From Clostridiaceae bacterium (GTDB lineage: Bacteria > Bacillota > Clostridia > Oscillospirales > Acutalibacteraceae), in assembly GCA_904501895.1 (NCBI GenBank), contig CAJGCX010000021.1:1-18060 (forward strand): 18,060 bases of DNA. The letters run 5' to 3'. The notes under the pieces are model-generated. The model saw only the letters and a list, made by a program, of their open reading frames with translations. It was not told the origin of the DNA and ran no database searches. Of this stretch, positions 1 to 8,090 are shown one piece after another. Position 1 is the first letter of the stretch. The number at the start of each line of letters is the position of its first letter. The translations under genes were made by a program, and so were the position numbers.

Positions 1-774
1 GAGAGTATTCTCCGTTCAATCCGTCCTGATAAGAAGTTTACTGATAATGAGGCAAAGCTTCTTGACGTTTGTATGATTCTTCATGCAGAACACGGTGGTG
101 GTAATAACTCCACATTTACAAATCGTTGTATTACTTCAAGTGGTACAGATACTTACGCTGCAATGGCTGCTGCTATCGGTTCACTTAAAGGTCCTCGTCA
201 CGGTGGTGCTAACATTAAGGTTTTCAAAATGGTTGAGGATATGAAGGCAAACATTCAGGACTATACAAACGAAGGTCAGGTTGCTGATTATATTACAAAG
301 ATTATGAACAAACAGGCAAACGACGGTTCAGGTCTTGTTTACGGTATGGGTCACGCTGTTTATACACTTTCTGACCCTCGTGCTGAAATTCTTCGTCGTT
401 ATGCTGACAAGTTCTCAAAGATTTGTGGCAGAGAAGACGATTTCAAGCTTCTTAACCTTATTGAAGAGCTTACACCTGAACTTTTCTCAAAGAATCGTGG
501 AATCAACAAAAAGATGTGTGCTAACGTTGACCTTTATTCAGGTCTCGTTTACGATATGCTCGGAATCCCACAGGATTTGTTTACACCAATCTTTATGGCT
601 GCACGTATGGCAGGTTGGTCAGCACATCGTATTGAGGAGCTTACAACAGGTGGTAAGATTATCCGTCCTGCTTATAAGAATGTTACTATTCCTCGTAATT
701 ACGTTAAGATGGAAGACCGAATTCTCCGTACAAATGGTGTTCAGGCAGAATACATTCCAATTGCAGAAAGGTAA
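1..774 (+). CDS. gltA: Citrate synthase, C-terminal part (5' end outside window)
   Basis: Condenses oxaloacetate and acetyl-CoA to citrate in the cytoplasm; in a fermentative anaerobe it probably supplies 2-oxoglutarate for glutamate. The reading frame is open from base 1 to a TAA at 772-774, giving 257 visible codons, roughly the last 55-60% of a normal 430-460 aa enzyme. All three family active-site blocks are present in order: HAEHGGGNNSTF (first active-site His, visible codon 31), GMGHAVY (second His, codon 118) and NVDLYSGLVYDMLG (catalytic Asp, codon 177). An ATG at 73 lies inside the conserved fold and is not a start. The frame is rich in GGT, GTT and CTT codons, like the other well-expressed genes here. 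The next gene starts 6 bases after the stop, so they are probably cotranscribed. A 2-methylcitrate synthase cannot be excluded from this fragment. Confidence 0.95.
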   Translation, partial: ESILRSIRPDKKFTDNEAKLLDVCMILHAEHGGGNNSTFTNRCITSSGTDTYAAMAAAIGSLKGPRHGGANIKVFKMVEDMKANIQDYTNEGQVADYITKIMNKQANDGSGLVYGMGHAVYTLSDPRAEILRRYADKFSKICGREDDFKLLNLIEELTPELFSKNRGINKKMCANVDLYSGLVYDMLGIPQDLFTPIFMAARMAGWSAHRIEELTTGGKIIRPAYKNVTIPRNYVKMEDRILRTNGVQAEYIPIAER

Positions 775-780
775 TAGGCT

Positions 781-1656
781 ATGAAATTAGTAGGAAAATT
801 CAAGAAACTCAATCCAATATTGCCTCTTTACATTGTTGTGGGCTTATTGTGTGCTGCAATTCCATTCAGAACATATCAGTTGCTTTTTATAACAGAAGCA
901 CATACAGGCTTTTTCACAAAAATTGACTGGTCAGTGTATGCAATTTACGGCTTGTCTGCACTTGCAATTCTTGTTTCATTGATTATTGTAAATCTTGCTA
1001 AGAATGTTCCTTCTTCAAGAGATGAAATAAGAAATAAAAACGGATTTTTAGCAATTACATCAATTCTTTTTGCAATGGGTATTGTTGTTGATTCAGTTCT
1101 TGCAATCACATCAATTCTTGCAGGTACAGCTGGTGCTGAAAATATGACTTCCGTTATGATTGAGGCTGTTTTCGGTGTTTTTGCTGCAATTTATATGATG
1201 ATTTTCGGCATTTCACATTTTGACGGAAAAACAACATATTTCCAGTACAGATTCTTAGCATTAGCACCTCTTATCTGGACAACAGGAAGAATAATCATAA
1301 GATTTATGAAGAAAATAGCTTATGTAAACGTTGCTGATTTAATGCTTGAAATCTTCATTCTTGCTGCTATGATGATTTTCTTCTTGGCTTTTGCAAGAAT
1401 TTCATCAGGACTTTCAAACGAAAAATCAATGCGTTCACTTTTCGCATCAGGTTATGTCTGCATTTTCTTCTGTGCATTGGCAAATGTTCCAAGAATTGTC
1501 CTTGTTGTAACAGGAAACAGCGATAGTATTCCTTTCGAGTATCCTCTTTCAGTTTGTGATTTGACATTTGCACTTTTTGTTGTGGCATACATAATCAACG
1601 CTATGAATAATGCTGTTGTGAATGACCATGATGAATTATATATGGATGAGGAATAA
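781..1656 (+). CDS. Unrecognised polytopic membrane protein, about 8 TM segments
   Basis: I do not recognise the family. The 291-residue protein is almost entirely membrane: hydrophobic stretches lie near residues 13-30, 51-72, 89-112, 123-143, 157-174, 186-206, 219-243 and 257-275, followed by an acidic tail (NDHDELYMDEE). Charged loops are short and basic residues cluster at the N-terminus (KFKK) and around 174-178. No signal peptide, ATP-binding or catalytic motif is evident. The start at 781 has AAAGG about 9 bases upstream, inside the end of the citrate synthase gene. It is followed 11 bases later by an AEC transporter gene, so a role in transport or sensing of organic acids is possible, but this rests only on context. 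Confidence 0.85.
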   Translation: MKLVGKFKKLNPILPLYIVVGLLCAAIPFRTYQLLFITEAHTGFFTKIDWSVYAIYGLSALAILVSLIIVNLAKNVPSSRDEIRNKNGFLAITSILFAMGIVVDSVLAITSILAGTAGAENMTSVMIEAVFGVFAAIYMMIFGISHFDGKTTYFQYRFLALAPLIWTTGRIIIRFMKKIAYVNVADLMLEIFILAAMMIFFLAFARISSGLSNEKSMRSLFASGYVCIFFCALANVPRIVLVVTGNSDSIPFEYPLSVCDLTFALFVVAYIINAMNNAVVNDHDELYMDEE

Positions 1657-1667
1657 AAATTTAGGCT

Positions 1668-2609
1668 ATGGTATTTTTTGATAATGTATTTACTGCGTTT
1701 ACTCAGGTTGTAATTCTTTTTCTTATTGCTATGGTGGGCTTTGTCTGTCATAAGGCAGGTATTTATACAGAAAAAGCATCAAGACTTACAACTGACTTAC
1801 TTTTCTATATTGTAGCACCTGCAATTATTATCCGTTCATTTTGTGGAATGGAATATAATCCTGATGCATTAAAGGGACTCCTTTTAGCACTTCTTGGTGG
1901 TATTTTGCTCCACCTTGTGGGCATTGTGATTATTCCATTTCTCTTCAAAAAGGGTGACCAGGCAACTGCGTGTATATTCAGATATGCCTGTGTTTACGGT
2001 AATGTTGGATATATGGCACTTCCATTGGCTCAGGCTGTTTTAGGTGATGAGGGTATTTTTTACTGTTCAGTAATTTTAGTACCCTTCAATATCCTTTCAT
2101 TTACTCACGGCGTCAGCACAATGCAGAAGGGTCAGGAAAATTCAAAATTCAACCTTAAAAAGCTTCTTGTAAATCCCGGTGTTATGGGTGTTGCAATTGG
2201 CTTACCGTTATTCCTTCTTCAGGTGGAATTACCTGAAATAATCTATTCACCTGTTTCATATATTGCAGACCTTAATACCCCTCTTGCAATGGTTATGTTT
2301 GGTACTTATCTTGCATCAGCCGATTGGAAAACACTTTTTTCAGACAAGAGAATTTTTGTTTCTGCATTCGTTAAGGTGATTATTGTTCCTCTTGTTACAA
2401 TTTTCAGCCTTAAATTATTTGGATATGGTGGAACATTACTTACAGCTTGTGCCCTTAGTGCATCTGCACCAACGGCAAGCAATACAGTTATGTTTGCTGC
2501 AAAATATAACCGTGACACAGCACTTGCTTCAAAGGTGACAGCATTTATCAGCGTATTGTCAATCCTTACAATGCCTGTAATGATAGCACTTGCACAGGAA
2601 CTTCAATAA
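1668..2609 (+). CDS. AEC (auxin efflux carrier) family transporter
   Basis: A 313-residue inner-membrane permease of the AEC family, whose bacterial members include putative malate, malonate and other carboxylate transporters. The N-terminal half shows the family layout: a hydrophobic start, GIYTEKASRLTTDLLFYIVAP (split here as residues 31-51) and the conserved YGNVGYMALPL at 110-120. The C-terminal half repeats the pattern with ACALSASAPTASNTVMFA near residues 262-279. Length matches the usual 300-320 aa, with about ten helices. The ribosome binding site is weak (TTAGG), suggesting coupling to the preceding membrane gene. Substrate cannot be read from sequence; adjacency to citrate synthase makes a di- or tricarboxylate an attractive guess. 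Confidence 0.88.
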   Translation: MVFFDNVFTAFTQVVILFLIAMVGFVCHKAGIYTEKASRLTTDLLFYIVAPAIIIRSFCGMEYNPDALKGLLLALLGGILLHLVGIVIIPFLFKKGDQATACIFRYACVYGNVGYMALPLAQAVLGDEGIFYCSVILVPFNILSFTHGVSTMQKGQENSKFNLKKLLVNPGVMGVAIGLPLFLLQVELPEIIYSPVSYIADLNTPLAMVMFGTYLASADWKTLFSDKRIFVSAFVKVIIVPLVTIFSLKLFGYGGTLLTACALSASAPTASNTVMFAAKYNRDTALASKVTAFISVLSILTMPVMIALAQELQ

Positions 2610-2677
2610 TTTGTAACCACAATTTTTTCAATGGTTACTTAGTTGTCTTAAAATTCAAAATCAGGGAGTGAGATTTT

Positions 2678-3004
2678 ATGAAGCTGATAGTTGCAATTAT
2701 CAATAGTGATGATGCAAATACTGTTATGTCAAACCTTACAAAGGCAGGTTATTCTGCAACAAAGCTTACAACATCAGGTGGCTTTTTACGTGCAGGTAAC
2801 ATTACACTTTTAATCGGTGTTGAAAAGAGCAAGGTTGACGATGTAATCAATATTATCGGTGAATACAGTAGTCAGCGTAAGAAAATCACACCTGTAAACA
2901 GTACATATATCGGGGAGTCAATGCTTTCATCAATGCCTGTTGAGGTTACAGTGGGTGGAGCAACAATTTTTGTTCTTGATGTTGAGCAGTTTTATAAGAT
3001 ATGA
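2678..3004 (+). CDS. darA: Cyclic-di-AMP receptor DarA (YaaQ/PstA family, PII-like)
   Basis: A 108-residue PII-like signalling protein that binds c-di-AMP as a trimer; its downstream partner is unknown in most bacteria. The N-terminus MKLIVAIINSDDA, the TKLTTSGGFLRAGN segment (about residues 30-43), the GVEKSKVDDVI segment and the terminal VTVGGATIFVLDVEQF are all characteristic, and the length is as expected. The Shine-Dalgarno GGGAG lies about 9 bases before the ATG. The stop overlaps the next gene's ATG (ATGA), so it is translationally coupled to holB. The order darA-holB-ricT matches the yaaQ-yaaR-holB-yaaT region of Bacillus subtilis, without yaaR (ricF homologues are not the same gene) and without tmk upstream. 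Confidence 0.93.
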   Translation: MKLIVAIINSDDANTVMSNLTKAGYSATKLTTSGGFLRAGNITLLIGVEKSKVDDVINIIGEYSSQRKKITPVNSTYIGESMLSSMPVEVTVGGATIFVLDVEQFYKI

Positions 3005-3870
3005 CAAACGAGATGCAGACAAAAACAGAAATGTTATATAATCAGGCTGTGTCCTCTATAAAGCAGGGCAATTTTCCTCACGGTGTTCTTGTAGAATGTC
3101 AGAACAGTAATGTTGGTGAGGAGTTTGCAAGATTTATTGCAAATGCTCTTGTTTGTACAGGGGATAATAAGCCTTGTTCTGTGTGCCCTGATTGCATAAA
3201 AGCTCAGGGTAAGGGACATCCTGATATTTATGAAACAGACGGTATAAAGGGAAAAAGCAAGAATTTTACAGTTGATGCTATCCGTTTAATCCGTGACGAT
3301 GCTTTTGTTGTCCCTAACGAAAGCGACAAAAAAATATACATACTGAAAAATGGCCACAATATGAATGAACAGGCACAGAATGCTATTCTTAAAATATTGG
3401 AAGAACCACCATCTTATGTATATTTCATAATAGTAACTGAATCAAAAAGCACTATGCTTGAAACTGTGCTTTCACGTGTCCAGGTTTATTCTCTTTTAAG
3501 TAATGAGAACGCTGCAACTGATAAGGAATTAAACGCAGTAAAAAACATTGTAGAGGCACTTCTCAATGTGAATGAGCTGGCACTTATGGAGCAGACAGCA
3601 GTTTTTCAGAAAAATAATCAGTTTGCAAAATCAGTTCTTATTTTGTTGACGGAGGTTTTCCGTGATGCACTCGTTAAGAAGAACGGATTTATAAGGGAAT
3701 TCCGTTTTGCTGATGAAACAAACATTTTATGCAAAAGTCTTACAGCGAAATCACTTCTTAATCTGATTTCTGCCTGTGATGAGCTTATTGCTTCGATTGA
3801 CCGAAATTGTAATAATAACTTGCTTCTTGTTCGTGTATGCTATGAATTCAAACGAGCAATCGGCAGATAA
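3001..3870 (+). CDS. holB: DNA polymerase III subunit delta' (clamp loader)
   Basis: Delta' is a structural AAA+ subunit of the clamp loader that places the sliding clamp on primed DNA. The 289-residue protein has the Zn-binding cysteines C52, C59, C62 and C65 and the clearest signature, NEQAQNAILKILEEPP, at residues 122-137. The Walker A position (about 31-41, ECQNSNVGEE) has lost the GxxGxGK consensus including the lysine, and the SRC arginine-finger motif reads SRV (158-160). Loss of ATP binding is tolerated in delta' because it does not hydrolyse ATP, so the protein is probably functional. It is somewhat shorter than the usual 320-340 aa. It overlaps darA by 4 bases and is followed 18 bases later by ricT. 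Confidence 0.92.
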   Translation: MTNEMQTKTEMLYNQAVSSIKQGNFPHGVLVECQNSNVGEEFARFIANALVCTGDNKPCSVCPDCIKAQGKGHPDIYETDGIKGKSKNFTVDAIRLIRDDAFVVPNESDKKIYILKNGHNMNEQAQNAILKILEEPPSYVYFIIVTESKSTMLETVLSRVQVYSLLSNENAATDKELNAVKNIVEALLNVNELALMEQTAVFQKNNQFAKSVLILLTEVFRDALVKKNGFIREFRFADETNILCKSLTAKSLLNLISACDELIASIDRNCNNNLLLVRVCYEFKRAIGR

Positions 3871-3888
3871 AATATAGGAGTATATTAA

Positions 3889-4752
3889 ATGATAGAAACA
3901 GTTGGAATAAGATTTAAAGACGGTGGAAAAATCTACGATTTTGATGCTGCCGGAATGAAATTCAATAAAGATGATTACGCCATGGTCGAAACTGTACGTG
4001 GCATTGAATGTGGTAAGGTTGCAAAGGGAAACCATAAGGTTAATGAGGATAATATTAATCAGCCATTAAAGAAGGTTATCCGTGCTGCAACTGAAAATGA
4101 TATTAAGACCTTGCAGGAAAATAAAGAGAAGGAAAAGGAAGCATTTAAGCTTTGCGAAGAAAAGGTGGAGGCACACGGACTTCAGATGAGCCTTGTGGAT
4201 GCTGAATACACTTTTGACAGAAGTAAGCTTCTCTTTTACTTTACTGCAGATGGCAGAGTGGATTTCCGTGAGCTTGTTAAGGACTTGGCATCAACCTTCA
4301 AAACACGAATTGAGCTTCGTCAGATTGGTGTTCGTGACGAGTCAAGAATGGTTGGTGGCTTCGGTATCTGTGGCAGACCATTCTGTTGTAACACATTCTT
4401 AAATGATTTTCAGCCTGTTTCAATCAAAATGGCAAAGGAGCAGGGACTTTCCCTTAATCCTACAAAAATCAGCGGTACTTGTGGACGACTTATGTGTTGT
4501 CTTAAATATGAGCAGGATACTTATGAGCATCTTCTCCGTGTAACACCGAAGGTAGGTGCTATCGTTGATACACCTGACGGAAAGGGTAGAGTAATTGAAG
4601 TAAACCTTATTACAGGTATGTTAAAGGTTAGCCTTGACCGTCGTCCTGATGCTGCACCGGTGATTGTAAACCGTCATCATGTTAAGCTTCTTAAGGATGC
4701 TCATATCCGTGTTGAAAAAGAGGAATTAGAGGCATTAAAAGGAATTGAGTAA
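3889..4752 (+). CDS. ricT: PSP1-domain protein RicT (YaaT family)
   Basis: In Bacillus subtilis RicT (YaaT) forms a complex with RicA and RicF that carries iron-sulfur clusters and is needed for RNase Y-dependent mRNA maturation; whether those partners exist here is not visible. The 287-residue protein carries the PSP1 signature: GGFGICGRPFCCNTF at 156-170 and GTCGRLMCCLKYE at 196-208, with six conserved cysteines C161, C166, C167, C198, C203 and C204. A charged, probably helical stretch spans 65-95. A TAGGAG ribosome binding site lies 9-10 bases before the ATG. Position after holB is the standard Firmicutes arrangement and supports the assignment strongly. Confidence 0.95.
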   Translation: MIETVGIRFKDGGKIYDFDAAGMKFNKDDYAMVETVRGIECGKVAKGNHKVNEDNINQPLKKVIRAATENDIKTLQENKEKEKEAFKLCEEKVEAHGLQMSLVDAEYTFDRSKLLFYFTADGRVDFRELVKDLASTFKTRIELRQIGVRDESRMVGGFGICGRPFCCNTFLNDFQPVSIKMAKEQGLSLNPTKISGTCGRLMCCLKYEQDTYEHLLRVTPKVGAIVDTPDGKGRVIEVNLITGMLKVSLDRRPDAAPVIVNRHHVKLLKDAHIRVEKEELEALKGIE

Positions 4753-4759
4753 AAAATAC

Positions 4760-4787
4760 TTGATTTTTCATTTTATTGTGCTACAAT
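4760..4787 (+). promoter_or_regulatory. Predicted sigma-A promoter for the ferredoxin gene
   Basis: A -35 TTGATT (4760-4765) and a -10 TACAAT (4782-4787) are separated by 16 bases, with a TG one base before the -10 (extended -10). It lies 34 bases before the ferredoxin start, just after the ricT stop, so ferredoxin can be transcribed independently of the upstream operon. Confidence 0.6.
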
Positions 4788-4803
4788 GATAATATACCAT
4801 TAA

Positions 4804-4810
4804 AGGGAGG
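4804..4810 (+). promoter_or_regulatory. Strong ribosome binding site fixing the ferredoxin start
   Basis: AGGGAGG sits 10 bases before the ATG at 4821. An in-frame ATG at 4776 has no such site and falls inside the promoter region, so 4821 is the start. Confidence 0.8.
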
Positions 4811-4820
4811 GTACATAACT

Positions 4821-4991
4821 ATGGCATACAAAATTACTGAAGACTGCATTTCATGTGGCGCTTGCGCAGCTGATTGTCCAGTTGAAGCTATTTCTGAAGG
4901 CGACGGCATCTATGTAATCGACGCTGATACATGCATCGATTGTGGTGCTTGTGCAGATAGCTGCCCTGTTTCAGCTCCTGTTGCTGACTAA
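4821..4991 (+). CDS. 2[4Fe-4S] clostridial-type ferredoxin
   Basis: A 56-residue soluble low-potential electron carrier, as used by pyruvate:ferredoxin oxidoreductase, hydrogenase and similar anaerobic enzymes. Two CxxCxxCxxxCP motifs bind the clusters: C9, C12, C15, C19 and C38, C41, C44, C48, with the pseudo-twofold repeat (ISCGACAADCP and IDCGACADSCP) typical of the family. The length is exactly that of clostridial ferredoxins. It has its own promoter, a very strong ribosome binding site and a terminator, and high use of GCT and GGC/GGT codons, all suggesting a highly expressed single-gene transcript. Confidence 0.97.
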   Translation: MAYKITEDCISCGACAADCPVEAISEGDGIYVIDADTCIDCGACADSCPVSAPVAD

Positions 4992-5008
4992 TTTAAAAAT
5001 GAAAAAAG

Positions 5009-5042
5009 AAATCGCTAAGGTTAATTCCTTGGCGATTTTTTT
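5009..5042. terminator. Bidirectional intrinsic terminator between convergent genes
   Basis: A 12-bp stem (5009-5020 with 5027-5038, one wobble or mismatch) with a 6-base loop is followed by seven Ts on the plus strand. On the minus strand the same stem is followed by a T-rich run. It ends both the ferredoxin transcript and the convergent SGNH-hydrolase operon. Confidence 0.88.
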
Positions 5043-5067
5043 ATGTGGTATTATCAAAATATTATTT

Positions 5068-6252
5068 TTATTCAAATATACTCAAATCAAAATTATTTGC
5101 GACAATTTGTCCACCCTCGAAGTTTGGATGAATTTTATCTCTGCCCAAAAGCTCTTTTCGTGAGCAATTAGGCTTGTTTTTGTCAATGCAAAGACTTGCT
5201 TGGTCATAGACCATATCAAAGCAATCCTTATTTTCCATAAGCAAACGGTTATATTCAAGCAATAATGCGTCCTTTTCAGGTCGGGAATCAGCTGCAAGAC
5301 CGAAGTGGAGCACATTCATTGCTATAAATTTCTTACCGAGCTTATGTGCCTTATCTGCCAATTCCTTAACAGCATTAAAAGCTTCTTCAGGAGTTGGCTT
5401 TTCACTTTTTGGTGCAGAAATTGTACCGTATTGAAGAAAGTCGTTTGTACCAAGTACAAAAACTATGTATTCAGCATCGGGAAAACGTAAGATATCTTTT
5501 TCGTATCTCTTTATTCCGCTTATACCGAAAAGACCAGGGCAGGGGAATCGTGTGCTGAAATCTTTAAGAATTCTGTTACCCATAATTGAACGGTTAATAA
5601 CAGCATATCTGCCTTTGAAATTTTCACGGATTCGTTTTTCAAAAGCATTTGTCCAGAAGCCTTGCTGAGTAATTGAATCACCAAACATAACGATTGATGA
5701 TGCGTTTTCTTCATTTAGAAGCTCAACAGTATTGATAAGTGGAATAGGCTTATGAAATCCCATACCGAGAACTACCGAAGCAACCTTTCTTACACTATCT
5801 CTCACTCTTGGTTGGTTTTCAGCGTGAGAAATTTTTGTGTAATCACCTTTAACGGTTATAAGATTTACGTTGTTAAGAAGATTACCACTACAAAGTTTAC
5901 CATTTACAACATAAATACTGATACAGAAGTATTCATCAACCTTAATGTCCAAATCAACAGGGTCACTGATAACCATTTCATTTTTACCTAAAACAAATGA
6001 CTCTTTTGAATTTACTGTGACTGTTTTGAACTCATTATTTATGAAAATACCGTTTTCATCACATTTTGCAACTGTGATTCCACCGATTTCAACAGGAGTT
6101 TTAGCGGGATTATTGCAAAGCTCAATTCGTATTTTCTTACCACTTATTGCAGAAGAAATAACTGTTCTGTATGTCTTTTCACAGGATGGATAATAAAAAT
6201 GTGAAAGTGCAGAATGTGCCTGACCCCAAACTTGTACCCATTTTTCAGCCAT
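5068..6252 (-). CDS. Cytoplasmic SGNH/GDSL-family esterase
   Basis: A 394-residue hydrolase, probably a carbohydrate or other small-ester deacetylase. The C-terminal domain (about 185-394) has all four SGNH blocks: FGDSIT with nucleophile S193, MGNR with G225 and N226, LGTND with N270, and DKIHPN with the catalytic D372-H375 pair. Residues 1 to about 170 are rich in beta strands and resemble the non-catalytic N-terminal domain seen in several carbohydrate-acting SGNH esterases. There is no signal peptide, so it acts inside the cell on imported substrate. It starts 11 bases after the GH35 stop, with AAGGAG overlapping that stop, and is the last gene of the operon. Acetylated galactosides are the likely substrates given the neighbour; the ester itself cannot be read from sequence. 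Confidence 0.88.
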   Translation of the reverse strand: MAEKWVQVWGQAHSALSHFYYPSCEKTYRTVISSAISGKKIRIELCNNPAKTPVEIGGITVAKCDENGIFINNEFKTVTVNSKESFVLGKNEMVISDPVDLDIKVDEYFCISIYVVNGKLCSGNLLNNVNLITVKGDYTKISHAENQPRVRDSVRKVASVVLGMGFHKPIPLINTVELLNEENASSIVMFGDSITQQGFWTNAFEKRIRENFKGRYAVINRSIMGNRILKDFSTRFPCPGLFGISGIKRYEKDILRFPDAEYIVFVLGTNDFLQYGTISAPKSEKPTPEEAFNAVKELADKAHKLGKKFIAMNVLHFGLAADSRPEKDALLLEYNRLLMENKDCFDMVYDQASLCIDKNKPNCSRKELLGRDKIHPNFEGGQIVANNFDLSIFE

Positions 6253-6263
6253 AATAGTTCTCC

Positions 6264-8072
6264 TTAACCTAAGTTGTGCTTATCTGTAATTTTAATTTCA
6301 GGCTTTTTCATACCGAGTGTTTCAAGAACAACAATTTCGTTCTCTTCCTTTAAAAGGCAACCTGGAAGATAAAGTGATTTCTGTGGACCAACCTTCCAAT
6401 ATCTGCCGAGATTAAAGCCGTTAATCCATACATAACCCTTGTCGAATTCGTCAAGATGAACAAAGCAATCGGCCTGTGAATCTGCTTTGAATGTGCCCTT
6501 GTAGAACATAGCACCATTTTCCTTGTTGAAGGCTTCACAAGACTTATAAGTGAGCTTTTCAAGGTTATCAAGAGGTAATGTCCACACGTCGTAACCCATC
6601 TGACGCTGATTTGCAATATAGATATCAGAAAATCCCTTTCTGTCAATCATCTTTTCGCCATAGTTAACTCGACCCATAGTGTCAACAAGAAGACCGATTT
6701 TCTTTTCACCGTCAACAGCACCGATAAATACTGTTGCAGTGTCACTGCTGTCCTTTGCAATCTTCTGGTATATTGCACCGATAGAAAACTGTAATGGTTT
6801 TGTATATTCAGTACGGTCAATAAATTTCTTGTACTTGCCGTCAACATAAACAAAGCCGAAATCGTGAACATTTCTAATCATCAACGGAAGTGGGTCATAA
6901 TGTCCCTTGATTACAGTTTCGTAATAAATCATACCGAAATTCTGACCGAAATATTCCATACTTTCAGGTGTAGGAACTCTGTGCTTTTCACCGATATTGT
7001 TAAGATTTTCAAAAAGTGAAGCTGATTCTGTAAGTTTTACTGTACCAATGTTCTGTAACTGTGGTCTTGGTGGAAGCTCCTTCATTTCAAGTCCCTGATG
7101 CTTATGTAAAAGCTCTCTTACAGCGTGATATGCAGGTGTGTAATCACCGTATTCATTAAGAAGAGCACAGTAGTCATAACTTGTAATTGTTGGCTCGTAA
7201 GCACTTGCGGGATTGTGATTAGCACCTGCATTAAAGCCGAAGTTTGTGCCACCATGGAACATATAAAAGTTAAAACTTGCACCACAATCAAGGAATTCCT
7301 TAACCTCTTTTACAACTGATTCAGGCTTTCTTGTGTGATGCTTATCTCTCCAATGGTCAAACCAACCACACCAGAATTCACCACACATATTAGGACCGTC
7401 ATTCTCAAAATCTTTAAGACAGTTAAAGGCAGTTTTTGCCCTTGAACCGAAGTTGAGAACCTTATAGATGTGAGGTAATGAACCACCTGAAAGCATATTT
7501 TTCCAGTTTCCGTCAGATGTGAAAAGAGGACAGTCAATGCCACATTCTCTTGTTAAGTCCTCAACGAATTTAAGGTATTCCTTATCGTTACCGTAAGAGC
7601 CATATTCGTTTTCAACCTGCATCATTATAATGTTACCACCGTTTGAGTGTAAAAGTGGCTTGAGTCGTCCTAAAAGCTCCTTGTAATAACGCTCAATACA
7701 GGTGAGGAAATCAGGATACATACAACGAATCTGCATATTCTTATCCTTTAAAAGCCAAGCAGGAAGTCCACCAAAATCCCATTCAGCACAGATGTAAGGA
7801 CCTGGTCTTACAATACAGTAAAGACCTACCTTCTGAGCAGTTTTAACGAATCTTTCAATATCTAAAATTCCATCAAAGTGGAATTCACCTGGTTTTGGCT
7901 CATGAAGATTCCAACAGGTATATGTTTCAACAGTATTAAAGCCTGCAAGCTTTAATTTTGTAAGTCTGTCCTCCCAATACTCAGGCACAGTACGGAAATA
8001 ATGCATAGCACCTGAATAAATTTTAATTGGCTTACCGTCCATATAAAATTCTTTGTTTTTAATCTCAAACAT
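6264..8072 (-). CDS. Cytoplasmic beta-galactosidase, glycoside hydrolase family 35
   Basis: A 602-residue retaining beta-galactosidase that removes terminal beta-galactose from oligosaccharides. The N-terminal TIM barrel carries the GH35 signatures: GAMHYFR near 21-27, YTCWNLHEP at 51-59, GPYICAEWDFGGLP at 91-104, the acid/base E156 in QVENEYGSYG and the nucleophile E232 in GEFWCGWFD. The barrel ends near residue 330 and is followed by jelly-roll domains, ending in VWINGFNLGRYW and a final beta-sandwich strand. It is intact and of normal bacterial length. With no signal peptide, its substrates must be imported. An AGAGG ribosome binding site lies 10 bases before the start; the gene sits 18 bases after the popT-like gene and 11 bases before the SGNH esterase gene. 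Confidence 0.96.
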   Translation of the reverse strand: MFEIKNKEFYMDGKPIKIYSGAMHYFRTVPEYWEDRLTKLKLAGFNTVETYTCWNLHEPKPGEFHFDGILDIERFVKTAQKVGLYCIVRPGPYICAEWDFGGLPAWLLKDKNMQIRCMYPDFLTCIERYYKELLGRLKPLLHSNGGNIIMMQVENEYGSYGNDKEYLKFVEDLTRECGIDCPLFTSDGNWKNMLSGGSLPHIYKVLNFGSRAKTAFNCLKDFENDGPNMCGEFWCGWFDHWRDKHHTRKPESVVKEVKEFLDCGASFNFYMFHGGTNFGFNAGANHNPASAYEPTITSYDYCALLNEYGDYTPAYHAVRELLHKHQGLEMKELPPRPQLQNIGTVKLTESASLFENLNNIGEKHRVPTPESMEYFGQNFGMIYYETVIKGHYDPLPLMIRNVHDFGFVYVDGKYKKFIDRTEYTKPLQFSIGAIYQKIAKDSSDTATVFIGAVDGEKKIGLLVDTMGRVNYGEKMIDRKGFSDIYIANQRQMGYDVWTLPLDNLEKLTYKSCEAFNKENGAMFYKGTFKADSQADCFVHLDEFDKGYVWINGFNLGRYWKVGPQKSLYLPGCLLKEENEIVVLETLGMKKPEIKITDKHNLG

Positions 8073-8090
8073 AAATTTTACCTCTGATTT

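Noticed and set aside
2613..2638. Hairpin GTAACCA/TGGTTAC between the AEC gene and darA
   Set aside because: A 7-bp stem with a 12-base loop and no T-run after it; it might be a weak terminator, but the sequence does not support the call.
4776..4820. Upstream ATG extending the ferredoxin by 15 residues
   Set aside because: It lies within the promoter, has no ribosome binding site and would add residues absent from the family; AGGGAGG fixes the start at 4821.
4942..5163. Open frame overlapping the ferredoxin end and the terminator
   Set aside because: It crosses a strong terminator, lies in another frame of real genes, and has no ribosome binding site or recognisable protein features.
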